From Betaproteobacteria bacterium (GTDB lineage: Bacteria > Pseudomonadota > Gammaproteobacteria > Burkholderiales > Rhodocyclaceae), in NCBI GenBank assembly GCA_947478755.1, contig CANJXH010000005.1, forward strand, positions 1 to 44,231: a stretch of DNA of 44,231 nucleotides, written 5' to 3'. Position 1 is the first letter of the stretch. Every line of letters begins with the position of its first letter. The position numbers and the translations under genes were made by a program. A model generated the notes under the pieces. That model ran no database searches. It saw only the letters and a program-made list of their open reading frames with translations, and was not told where the DNA came from. Shown here one piece after another: positions 32,933-40,786 of the stretch.

Positions 32933-32945
32933 TGAATCTGATTCA
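32933..32945. promoter_or_regulatory. 13-base palindrome in divergent promoter, candidate operator
   Basis: TGAATCtGATTCA is an exact 6-1-6 inverted repeat in the 140-base divergent region between the isochorismatase-like gene (minus) and the LLM gene that opens the 11-kb plus operon. A GC-rich hairpin (GCCCGG 32996-33001 with CCGGGC 33007-33012) lies just before the LLM ribosome site. The position suits a regulator controlling both arms. No regulator gene is in the window, so the assignment is tentative. Confidence 0.4.
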
Positions 32946-33031
32946 AAAGCACGCAGAAGATTACCATTCAGTTACGATGCACAACAACCAGAATAGCCCG
33001 GCACAACCGGGCGGTACGAGGAGAAAGAAAA

Positions 33032-33847
33032 ATGAAAGTCAATATCGGTTTTCAGGTCATTGCCATGTATGGCGACCTGCCAGACATGCAGAAGGCCTGG
33101 ATGGATGCCGAAGAACTGGGTGCCGACCGGCTGTACACCTCCGACCACCTCAATGCCTTCACCTTCGACACCTCGGTGCTGGAAGGCGACCAGCATCAAT
33201 CGAAACTCACCGCTGGCGGCCAGGTCTATGAAGGCACCACGGTGCAGGCCGCGATGGCGGTGACAACGCGGCGCGCCGAAATCGGCTGTGTCGTGCATGC
33301 CAACAGCTACCGCAACCCGAACATGATGGCCTACATCGCCGGCACCATCGACCATCTATCGCGCGGACGCTTCATCCTCGGCATGGGGACCGGCTTTTTC
33401 CAGCATGACTATGAATCCTTCGGCTACCCCTGGGGCACGCAGACCAGCCGCGCCGAAGACATGGCCCGCGACGTGCCGATCATCAAGTCGCGGCTTGCGC
33501 AGCTCAATCCTAAACCCTTGCGCCACATTCCGATCATGATCGCGTCAATGGGCGAAAAAATCGGCATGCGCGTGGTGGCCGAACATGCCGACATCTGGCA
33601 CCTCTATGGGCCACTGGAAAAAATGGCGCAGAAAATCGATGCCCTCAAATCCATCTGCCGAGAAATCGGGCGCGACCCTGCCGACATCGAGATTGCCACC
33701 AACTACACCCCCGCACTGCTGAAGGATGCCGACCCGGACAAATACCTGGCACTCGGCATCACCCATCTCATCTGCCTTGAGCAGGGGCCGGTCTGGGATC
33801 GCGGGCTGCTGCGCGAGGTGCTGGCATGGCGCAAGGCGCTGGGCTGA
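33032..33847 (+). CDS. LLM-class flavin-dependent oxidoreductase, F420-like
   Basis: A 271-residue luciferase-like protein, shorter than the one at 1571-2731. It has the N-terminal FQVIAMYGDLPDMQKAW, the sampling helix AEELGADRLYTSDHLNAF, the NPNMMAYIAGTIDHLSRGRF signature, LGMGTGFFQHDYE, and PIMIASMGEKIGMRVVAEHADIWH late in the barrel. The start has GAGGAGAAAG upstream. It opens the plus-strand operon; the Rieske gene starts 16 bases after its stop. Likely a flavin- or F420-dependent oxidoreductase on a pathway intermediate. Confidence 0.87.
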   Translation: MKVNIGFQVIAMYGDLPDMQKAWMDAEELGADRLYTSDHLNAFTFDTSVLEGDQHQSKLTAGGQVYEGTTVQAAMAVTTRRAEIGCVVHANSYRNPNMMAYIAGTIDHLSRGRFILGMGTGFFQHDYESFGYPWGTQTSRAEDMARDVPIIKSRLAQLNPKPLRHIPIMIASMGEKIGMRVVAEHADIWHLYGPLEKMAQKIDALKSICREIGRDPADIEIATNYTPALLKDADPDKYLALGITHLICLEQGPVWDRGLLREVLAWRKALG

Positions 33848-33863
33848 TGGCGAAGGGGAGCGC

Positions 33864-35078
33864 ATGAAACCGGAACGCATAGCAGAGTTCAAACAACAAA
33901 TAGAAGCCGAGTACGCCCGCAGCAAGGCTGGTCAATACCCGTCAGGCTTTCCAGAGCGCATGGAAATCCCGGTGGCACGCTATGTAGACCCGACGTTCTA
34001 CGAACTGGAGAAGAAACACCTGTGGTCCAAGGTCTGGCTGATCGCGGGACATGTCGACGAACTGCCCGAGATCGGCAGCTTCAAGCAATGGACGCTCACC
34101 GACGACCCCGTCCTCCTCGTACGCGGCAAGGACAACAGGATCCGCGCCTTCTACAACAGTTGCCGCCACCGTGGTGCCGCAGTGGTGAGGGAAGAAAAAG
34201 GCACCGCCAAAGTACTGGCCTGCAAGTTCCATGCGTGGACCTACGACCTTCAAGGTGACCTGTTGTTCGTGCCGGAGGAGGCCGACTTCGCCGGCCTGAA
34301 CAAGCAGGATTACCACCTGATACCGCTGCGCTGCGAACTGTGGGGCAACCTGATCTTCATCAACCGCGACCCTGATGCCATGCCTTTGTCGCAGTACTTC
34401 GGCAAGGCCAATACCGAAATGGCGCATTTCGAATTTGACACCCTGCGCCTTGGTGCCGTGCTGACGTACGACCTGAAATGCAATTGGAAGACAGCATTCG
34501 AAGCATTTCTCGAGGCCTACCACGTCGACACCACGCATCCCCGGACGGTGGCCCCGTTTCTCGATTCGCGCGGCGTGGTGCACGAGATGTGGGGCTATTC
34601 CTCGCTGATGGTGTTGCCCAACTACAAGAACATCGAGTTTCCCTACAGCACCAGTGTCAGCACCGACCCGCGCCATGAACTGACGCGGGCCAGCAGCATG
34701 AATTTCGATGTCTTCCCCAATCTGCACATTCCGCTCACCGAGTTTTCATTCCCGCTGATGGTGTTCTGGCCGACCGGCATCGACACCTGCCGCTCGCAGG
34801 TGATCTTCATGGAGCCGCCCGACAATCCGCGACCGACCGCGGAGCAGGAGCAGGCGGTCTATCAGCAGGTCGATAACGTCATGCTTGAGGATTTCGGCAA
34901 TGTCGAATCGCAGCAGAAGACCAACGAGTGCGGCGTGATGAAACACATACGCATCGGCTACCGCGAATGGCGCATCTATCGCTGGAACGAATTGATCGAC
35001 CTGACCATCGGCCAGGAAAAAATCCCCCCGTCGCTGCAGGTGCCGATACTGCTCAACTCACTACTGGAGAAATCATGA
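33864..35078 (+). CDS. Rieske non-heme iron oxygenase, alpha subunit
   Basis: A 404-residue oxygenase. The Rieske 2Fe-2S site is Cys100-x-His102 (SCRHRG) and Cys120-x2-His123 (CKFHAW). The mononuclear iron site is His220 and His225 in EAYHVDTTHP, with Asp343 in VMLEDFGN as third ligand. It therefore hydroxylates or dihydroxylates a ring or side chain in the cytoplasm. No beta subunit, ferredoxin or reductase gene follows, so electrons must come from elsewhere. Start chosen at 33864 with AAGGGGAG upstream. Its stop overlaps the start of the next, Tat-leader gene by four bases (ATGA), so the two are tightly coupled. Confidence 0.93.
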   Translation: MKPERIAEFKQQIEAEYARSKAGQYPSGFPERMEIPVARYVDPTFYELEKKHLWSKVWLIAGHVDELPEIGSFKQWTLTDDPVLLVRGKDNRIRAFYNSCRHRGAAVVREEKGTAKVLACKFHAWTYDLQGDLLFVPEEADFAGLNKQDYHLIPLRCELWGNLIFINRDPDAMPLSQYFGKANTEMAHFEFDTLRLGAVLTYDLKCNWKTAFEAFLEAYHVDTTHPRTVAPFLDSRGVVHEMWGYSSLMVLPNYKNIEFPYSTSVSTDPRHELTRASSMNFDVFPNLHIPLTEFSFPLMVFWPTGIDTCRSQVIFMEPPDNPRPTAEQEQAVYQQVDNVMLEDFGNVESQQKTNECGVMKHIRIGYREWRIYRWNELIDLTIGQEKIPPSLQVPILLNSLLEKS

Positions 35079-36478
35079 AACGACGAGATGCCTTGCGTTC
35101 AATGGGCACCATCGGTGCCGCTGCCCTGCTGCCGGCGTCCGGCAGCGCCATCGCGGCTGGCCACAAGGGCAAGCCGATCAGCGAGCGGATCGCCCTCGGC
35201 AACACGCATTTCCTGTCGAAGACCAACCCGATCGCGACGGCGGACCAGCGCGCCATCGAAGCCACGGCGCTGGAGATGATGCAGCTGCCGATCATCCGCG
35301 ACGCTAGGGAGCAGGCAGCGTATCGCTTCAAGACCCTTGCCGGAGCCGAAGCGACCGCCGAAGCGATGCGGGGCTTCGACGAGCGGATGGAAGAATGGAC
35401 CTTCCATTACGTCCAACTGGCGCTGGTATCCGACCCGAATTACCCACGGATACTCGGTAGCGACTACGGCCCGCCGCACGAATGGTTCGGCATGAAGGTG
35501 CCCGGCTGCCGCGGACCCGGCACCGGCGAAAACGCCGACAACAACTATTCGGTGACGTCGATCGACCCGAATGCCCGCTACGAGCTGTACGGCCAGCGCC
35601 AGAGCCCGGCCATCGGCGACAGCCCGCTGCACCTGGTGACCTGCCTCTCGATGGGCATGAACGCGGCCAGTTTCGATTCACGCGACATCAAGTACAAATC
35701 CGATGGTTCATTTGTCGTCACCATCGACAACACGCCAGCGAAGGGCCGCGCGAACCATATCCAGAGCACCATCGACACGCGCTACCTGTTCATCCGCGAC
35801 GGTCGCGTGGACTGGAAGCAGACACCCAACGCCTACCGCATCCATCGCATCGACCCGCCGGCAGCGCCACCACTGACGAAGGAACAATACGCCGCGCTGG
35901 CGGCGCGCTTCATCGTCGATGACGTTGCGATGAATTACTTTTTCACCAAGATGGTCCGCGCCTTGCCGGTCAATACCGTGGCGTTGCCGGCACGCAGCAA
36001 CCTGTTCGGCGGCCAGCCACTGCAGAAGCTGGCGCGCGGCCACCTCAAGCTCGATGACGACGAGGCCTTCGTGCTGACCATCACGCCCGGCGGCAGCCAT
36101 TACCACGTGCTGATGCTGTACGACTTCTGGTTGATGTCCGGCAATTTCTGGAGCCGCACCAGCAGCATGAACGCGACACAAAGCGCCATGAATGCGGACG
36201 GCACTTACACCTACGTGTTCTCGATCACGGACCCCGGTGTGCACAACTGGATCGACGTGCTCGACCTGCACGAGCCGACCTTCCTGATCCGCTTCCAGCT
36301 CCTGCCGCGCAATGCCGACGGCAGCTATGGCGGCACCACCACCACCAGCAGCCAGCTGGTCAAGCTGAAAGACCTCGCCAGTGTGCTGCCGAAGGAAACC
36401 AGATGGGTCACGGCAGACGAACGCCGGCAGCAACTCGACGCTCGCCTTGCCGCCTTCAAGCGACGCTACGAAGTATGA
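35075..36478 (+). CDS. Tat-leader DUF1214-type protein, paralogue A
   Basis: A 467-residue protein. The N-terminus MKRRDALRSMGTIGAAALLP followed by an Ala-x-Ala region resembles a twin-arginine signal (RR then Ala-Leu-Arg instead of Phe-Leu-Lys), so export in a folded state is likely. Conserved blocks shared with paralogues B and C are NPIATxxQR, GPPHEWFGMKVPGCRGPGTG (near 138-157), TRYLFIRDGRVDW, DDDEAFVL-x-ITPGG, and DPGVHNWIDVLDLHE at the DUF1214 end. No catalytic motif is recognisable. Translationally coupled to the Rieske oxygenase. The CACAGAGG hairpin lies 20 bases after its stop, before the sulfotransferase. Confidence 0.8.
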   Translation: MKRRDALRSMGTIGAAALLPASGSAIAAGHKGKPISERIALGNTHFLSKTNPIATADQRAIEATALEMMQLPIIRDAREQAAYRFKTLAGAEATAEAMRGFDERMEEWTFHYVQLALVSDPNYPRILGSDYGPPHEWFGMKVPGCRGPGTGENADNNYSVTSIDPNARYELYGQRQSPAIGDSPLHLVTCLSMGMNAASFDSRDIKYKSDGSFVVTIDNTPAKGRANHIQSTIDTRYLFIRDGRVDWKQTPNAYRIHRIDPPAAPPLTKEQYAALAARFIVDDVAMNYFFTKMVRALPVNTVALPARSNLFGGQPLQKLARGHLKLDDDEAFVLTITPGGSHYHVLMLYDFWLMSGNFWSRTSSMNATQSAMNADGTYTYVFSITDPGVHNWIDVLDLHEPTFLIRFQLLPRNADGSYGGTTTTSSQLVKLKDLASVLPKETRWVTADERRQQLDARLAAFKRRYEV

Positions 36479-36498
36479 AATGAAACTCAAAAGCTTTA

Positions 36499-36590
36499 GC
36501 CACAGAGGTCACAGAGGACACAGAGAAAGTCATTGGCGTATGAATGGCCAAGTCTGCGGTTTCCTCTGTGATCTCTGTGTCCTCTGTGGC
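36499..36590. repeat. Long imperfect inverted repeat, CACAGAGG family, copy 2
   Basis: The left arm (36499-36528) GCCACAGAGGTCACAGAGGA... and the right arm (36560-36590), ending CTCTGTGTCCTCTGTGGC, pair almost perfectly over about 30 bases with a loop of about 31 bases. The arms match those of the copy at 5737-5862. It fills the 136-base gap between paralogue A and the next sulfotransferase, the longest gap in this operon. A stem of this size in the message could stabilise the upstream part or reduce read-through. Confidence 0.88.
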
Positions 36591-36614
36591 AAACAAGATT
36601 TTTAATGGAAAAAC

Positions 36615-37880
36615 ATGACTGACAACACAGACCACCGCACCCAATGGACGCCTCCACCACGACCCGAGTGGGTCAGGAAAATCAACGAAGAAGGCGATTG
36701 CATGGACATCAGCGGCGTGGTGCCGCTCGACGAAAGCTCGTTGCTGGACACCGCCATGCGCAATACCGGCCTCTCGGATTTTGGCGCCGACGACTGGCGC
36801 GAGCCCTTTCGCATCTACATCAATGCGCTCGAAGAAGAAGCCGAGCTCAACCTGATCGGCCGCCTGCGCGCGCGCTGGCAGATCCTCTACTTTCTCGAAG
36901 CCCGACTGCAGATCGAGGACACGTACCAACGCCACCCGGAAATCGAAGACGAGCAGATCCGGCAGCCGATCATCATCGTCGGCCAGGGTCGCTCGGGCAC
37001 CTCCTTCCTGCAGAACATCCTCGCTGCCGACCCCGACAATGGCGCGCTGATGCACTGGGAAATGATGTTCCCCTGCCCGCCACCGGAAAAGGCCACCTAC
37101 AAAACCGATCCGCGCATCGCCAAGGCCGACCGGCTGGTCGACCAGTGGAACCGCGTCATCCCGACGCTGGAATCGATGCACGAACTGCGCGGCCACATGC
37201 CTTTCGAAGACAGCGTGATCATGTCCATCAACTTCATGGCCCCGACCTGGATGGACACCATCGGCCAGGTGCCGAGCTACGACGGCTACATTTTCCAGCA
37301 GGACCCCGCTCCCGCCTTTGCCTACCACCGACGCGTGCTCAAGCTGCTGCAGTGGAAGAACCCGCGCAAGCGCTGGGTACTGAAGGACCCGATGCACCTC
37401 GACCGCATGACCGACATCCTCAAGGTCTATCCCGACGCCTGCTTCCTCTGGCCACACCGCGACCCGGTGCGCTCGCTGGCCTCGCTGGTCAGCATCATCG
37501 GTACGCTGCAATGGTCGGGCAGCGACCACCCGTTCAAGGGCGGGTCGCTCGCATACATGACCGACCCCAACTTCTCGGCCGGCCGCTTCAATGCCATGAT
37601 CGACCGCATCGATTCCGGTGCCGTACCTGCCGGGCAGATTTGCAACCTGCTCTATCGTGATCTGGTCAGTGACACCATCGGAACGGTCGAAGACATCTAC
37701 CGTCATTTCGGCATCCCGCTATCTGCCACCAGCCGCGCTGCCATGGCGCAGTACCTCGCCGACAACCCGCGCGATGCACGGCCGACACACCAGTTCAACG
37801 CCGGTTCGCCGGAAGCGATAGCCAAGGCGCGAACGGCCTTCCAGCGTTATCAGCAACGCTTCCAGATTCCGGACGAATGA
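36615..37880 (+). CDS. Sulfotransferase family protein, copy 3
   Basis: A 421-residue PAPS-type sulfotransferase. Phosphosulfate loop VGQGRSGTSFLQN (122-134), WVLKDPMHLDRM (254-265) and 3'-phosphate motif PHRDPVRSLASLVSI (Arg282, Ser287/Ser290). The N-terminal region has TGLSDFGADDWREPF, a block shared only with copy 4. The two are close paralogues over their full length, down to the C-terminal ARPTHxFNAGSPEA. The ribosome site is weak (GGAAAAAC). It lies between DUF1214-type paralogues A and B. The acceptor alcohol is unknown; a hydroxysteroid or similar is an inference from the cluster. Confidence 0.88.
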   Translation: MTDNTDHRTQWTPPPRPEWVRKINEEGDCMDISGVVPLDESSLLDTAMRNTGLSDFGADDWREPFRIYINALEEEAELNLIGRLRARWQILYFLEARLQIEDTYQRHPEIEDEQIRQPIIIVGQGRSGTSFLQNILAADPDNGALMHWEMMFPCPPPEKATYKTDPRIAKADRLVDQWNRVIPTLESMHELRGHMPFEDSVIMSINFMAPTWMDTIGQVPSYDGYIFQQDPAPAFAYHRRVLKLLQWKNPRKRWVLKDPMHLDRMTDILKVYPDACFLWPHRDPVRSLASLVSIIGTLQWSGSDHPFKGGSLAYMTDPNFSAGRFNAMIDRIDSGAVPAGQICNLLYRDLVSDTIGTVEDIYRHFGIPLSATSRAAMAQYLADNPRDARPTHQFNAGSPEAIAKARTAFQRYQQRFQIPDE

Positions 37881-37906
37881 AAAAGCTCACGCCATGAGGA
37901 GACACA

Positions 37907-39310
37907 ATGGAACGACGACAGGCGCTGTGCACCATGGGATTGCTGGCAATGGCCGGCCATGCGGCGGAAGCCATGGCGAAGGGAGCCACGATGACTGACC
38001 CGCAACGCAACGGCTCGAAAATCCGCCTCGGCAGCGGCCCCTTTCTCTCGAGCACCAATCCGATCGCCACGGTCGAACAGCGTGACCTTGAAGCGCTGGC
38101 CCTGCAATTGATTGCGACACCACAGATTCGCGCCGCCAGGGATCAGGCCCGGCGCCGCTTCCTCACCCTCGCCGGACCGGACGTTCCTGCCGAAGCCTTG
38201 CAGGATTTCGACAGCATGATGGACGAATGGACCTTCCACAAGCTGCTGCTGGCATTGAATGGCGACCCGAACTATCCGACGGTGCTGGGCAGTACCTACG
38301 GCCCGCCGCATCAATGGTTCGGCCGGCAGGTGCCGGGATGCCGCGGTCCCGGCACGGCGGAGAACGTCGACAACAACTACGTCATCATTCCGGTCGACGG
38401 CCATTCCCGATTCGAGATTCACGGCCAGCGCTTCGATCCGCCGACCGGCGATTGCCCGATCCATCTGGAAAGCAATCTCTCGATGTCGATGAACATCGAC
38501 AGCCTGCTGTTTCACGACACGGTGATCGCTGCCGACGGCAGCTTCATCATCACTGTCGACCCACACGCTGCCGGCGGCAGGCGCAACCATCTGCAGTCGA
38601 CACCGGACACCCGGTACGTCTACATCCGCGACGCCCGCGTCAACTGGAATCAGATACCCAGTGCCTTCACCGTCAGGCGACTTGATCCGCCCACGGCACC
38701 ACCGCTGACGGTGGAACAGAAGGCTGCGATGGGTGCCCGCTTCATCCTCGATGACGTCTCCACCTGTTTCGGTTATCGCCAGATCATCGCCTCGACGCCC
38801 ATTAACACCCTCATGCCGCCCGCAGGCAGCGGCTTTGTCGGCGGGCAGGCATCGCAGATGCTCGGCACGGCCCACCTCAAGCTCACCGACGACGAGGCCT
38901 TCGTTATCCACGTATCGCCAGGCGGAGCCGGTTATCACCTTGTCGTTGCCAACAACTGGTGGATGATGAGCCTCGACTTCTGGAATCACACCAGCACGCT
39001 GAACAACACGCAGGCCGTCGCCAATGCCGACGGCAGCTATACCTATGTCGTCTCGGTCCGCGACCCCGGCGTGCATAACTGGATTGATACCGTGGGGCTG
39101 CACGAAACGCTGATCGTGATCCGCTGGCAGCTGCTGCCACGCGCTGCCGACGGCAGTTTTGCCGCCACGGCCTCGACACAGGGTAGCGTAATCAGGCTGC
39201 AGGATCTCGACCAGGCACTGCCCGCAGGAACGCAACGCGTGACAACGGCAGAACGTGCGCGGCAAAGGGCTACCCGGATTGCCGAATTCGGAAAGCGCTA
39301 CACGGTTTGA
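37907..39310 (+). CDS. Tat-leader DUF1214-type protein, paralogue B
   Basis: A 467-residue protein that starts 26 bases after copy 3 of the sulfotransferase, with GAGGAGA upstream. The leader MERRQALCTMGLLAMAGHAA has the twin Arg and a short hydrophobic stretch, less hydrophobic than in A and C. The mature part has the shared blocks: NPIATVEQR, YGPPHQWFGRQVPGCRGPG, TRYVYIRDARVNW, DDEAFVIHVSPGG and DPGVHNWIDTVGLHE. It is nearer to paralogue C than to A by eye (both have STLNNTQ and GLHETLIV). Likely periplasmic; function unknown. Confidence 0.8.
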   Translation: MERRQALCTMGLLAMAGHAAEAMAKGATMTDPQRNGSKIRLGSGPFLSSTNPIATVEQRDLEALALQLIATPQIRAARDQARRRFLTLAGPDVPAEALQDFDSMMDEWTFHKLLLALNGDPNYPTVLGSTYGPPHQWFGRQVPGCRGPGTAENVDNNYVIIPVDGHSRFEIHGQRFDPPTGDCPIHLESNLSMSMNIDSLLFHDTVIAADGSFIITVDPHAAGGRRNHLQSTPDTRYVYIRDARVNWNQIPSAFTVRRLDPPTAPPLTVEQKAAMGARFILDDVSTCFGYRQIIASTPINTLMPPAGSGFVGGQASQMLGTAHLKLTDDEAFVIHVSPGGAGYHLVVANNWWMMSLDFWNHTSTLNNTQAVANADGSYTYVVSVRDPGVHNWIDTVGLHETLIVIRWQLLPRAADGSFAATASTQGSVIRLQDLDQALPAGTQRVTTAERARQRATRIAEFGKRYTV

Positions 39311-39327
39311 AAAAACAGGAGGAGAAC

Positions 39328-40752
39328 ATGAAAAGAAGAGACGCAATTCGCACCATCGGTGCCGCAGCGCTGGCGCCATTGGCCGTCAGTGCCATTGCCG
39401 CCGAACAGGGCGACCACAAGGCCGGTGTTACCGGCAAAGTCAAATCTTCTCCGCAGAAGCTCGTACTCGGCGACGGCTTTTTCCTGTCGATGACCAACCC
39501 GATCGCCACCGTCGACCAACGCGACATGGAAGTGATGACGCTGCAGATGCTGCAGTTGCCCGAAATCCGCGCCGCCAAGGCGCTGGCAGCGCAGCGCTTC
39601 AAGATACTGATCGGCCCCGACATCCCCGAAGAAGCATTGCGCAACTTCGACGAGGTCATGGAAGAGTGGGCAGTCCACTACCTGCAGCTCGCGATCAATG
39701 GCGACTCGAATTATCCAAAAGTGCTGCATAGTACCTTCGGCCCGCCGCACGAATGGTTCGGCATGAAGGTGCCCGGCTGTCGCGGTCCGGGCACCGGCGA
39801 AAACGTCGACAACAACTGCGTCTTCATTCCGGTGGATGGCCGCTCGCACTTTGAACTGCACGGCAAGCGTGGCAACCCGCCGACCGGCGATTGCCCGATC
39901 CATCTCACCACCAACCTTGGGGCCTCGCAGAACGTCGATTTTATTGGCGTGCGCGAAACGAAGTTCAATCCCGACGGCAGCTATGTCATCACCATCAGCC
40001 CCGAACCCGCCAACGGTCGCCCCAACCACCTGCAGACGACGCTGGATACCCGCTATGTTTTCATTCGCGACGGCCGCATGGACTGGCGGCAGCAGCCCAG
40101 CGCGTTGCGCATCCACCGGATCACGCCGCCCACGGCCCCACCCCTCAGCCATGACCAGATCGTCGCCCTCGGTGCGCGTTACATCATCGACGACGTGGGG
40201 CCAAGCGCCAGCTGGCGACAACTGGTGGCGCACCAGGAAATCAACACGGTGGTAACGGCGCAGCCCAGCACCACCTTCGGCGGCCAGTTCTCGCAGCGAC
40301 TCGGTCGCGCCCACCTCAGGCTGGACGACGACGAGGCCTTCGTGATGACCATGAGCCCCGGTGGTGCGGCCTACCACATCGTGGTCGTCAACAACTTCTG
40401 GCTCATGTCGCTGGATTACTGGAACAACACCAGTACGCTCAACAATACGCAAAGCGTGCCCAATGCCGATGGCAGCTACACCTATGTCATCTCGAACCGG
40501 GATCCGGGCGTGCATAACTGGATCGACACCACCGGGCTGCACGAAACCCTGATTGTCGTGCGCTGGCAGTTGCTACCGAAGAATCCCGATGGCAGCTACG
40601 GCGGCACCCCCTGGACACGGGGCAGAAAGATAAAGCTGGACGATCTGGAGGCCGAACTGCCCGAGGGGATGAAGCGCATCACCGCGGAGGGAAGAAAGCA
40701 GCAGCTTGCCGAGCGACTCGCGGCATTCAAGCAGCGCTATATCGATCACTGA
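39328..40752 (+). CDS. Tat-leader DUF1214-type protein, paralogue C
   Basis: A 474-residue protein with start at 39328 after AGGAGGAGAAC; an upstream in-frame start overlaps the previous stop and is less likely. The leader MKRRDAIRTIGAAALAPLAV is followed by SAIAAEQG, a good signal-peptidase site. Blocks as in A and B: NPIATVDQR, GPPHEWFGMKVPGCRGPGTG, TRYVFIRDGRMDW, DDDEAFVMTMSPGG, DPGVHNWIDTTGLHE. It directly follows paralogue B (17-base gap), so B and C are a tandem pair. Copy 4 of the sulfotransferase follows 34 bases later. Confidence 0.8.
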   Translation: MKRRDAIRTIGAAALAPLAVSAIAAEQGDHKAGVTGKVKSSPQKLVLGDGFFLSMTNPIATVDQRDMEVMTLQMLQLPEIRAAKALAAQRFKILIGPDIPEEALRNFDEVMEEWAVHYLQLAINGDSNYPKVLHSTFGPPHEWFGMKVPGCRGPGTGENVDNNCVFIPVDGRSHFELHGKRGNPPTGDCPIHLTTNLGASQNVDFIGVRETKFNPDGSYVITISPEPANGRPNHLQTTLDTRYVFIRDGRMDWRQQPSALRIHRITPPTAPPLSHDQIVALGARYIIDDVGPSASWRQLVAHQEINTVVTAQPSTTFGGQFSQRLGRAHLRLDDDEAFVMTMSPGGAAYHIVVVNNFWLMSLDYWNNTSTLNNTQSVPNADGSYTYVISNRDPGVHNWIDTTGLHETLIVVRWQLLPKNPDGSYGGTPWTRGRKIKLDDLEAELPEGMKRITAEGRKQQLAERLAAFKQRYIDH

Positions 40753-40786
40753 TACAAGACACACAAAAACAAAAGAGGAGAGGACG

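Noticed and set aside
36456-40542. Very long minus-strand open frames (over 400 codons) opposite the sulfotransferase and DUF1214-type genes
   Set aside because: They are mirror images of well-supported plus-strand genes with family motifs and ribosome sites. High GC third positions keep the antisense frame open. No family similarity or ribosome site supports them.
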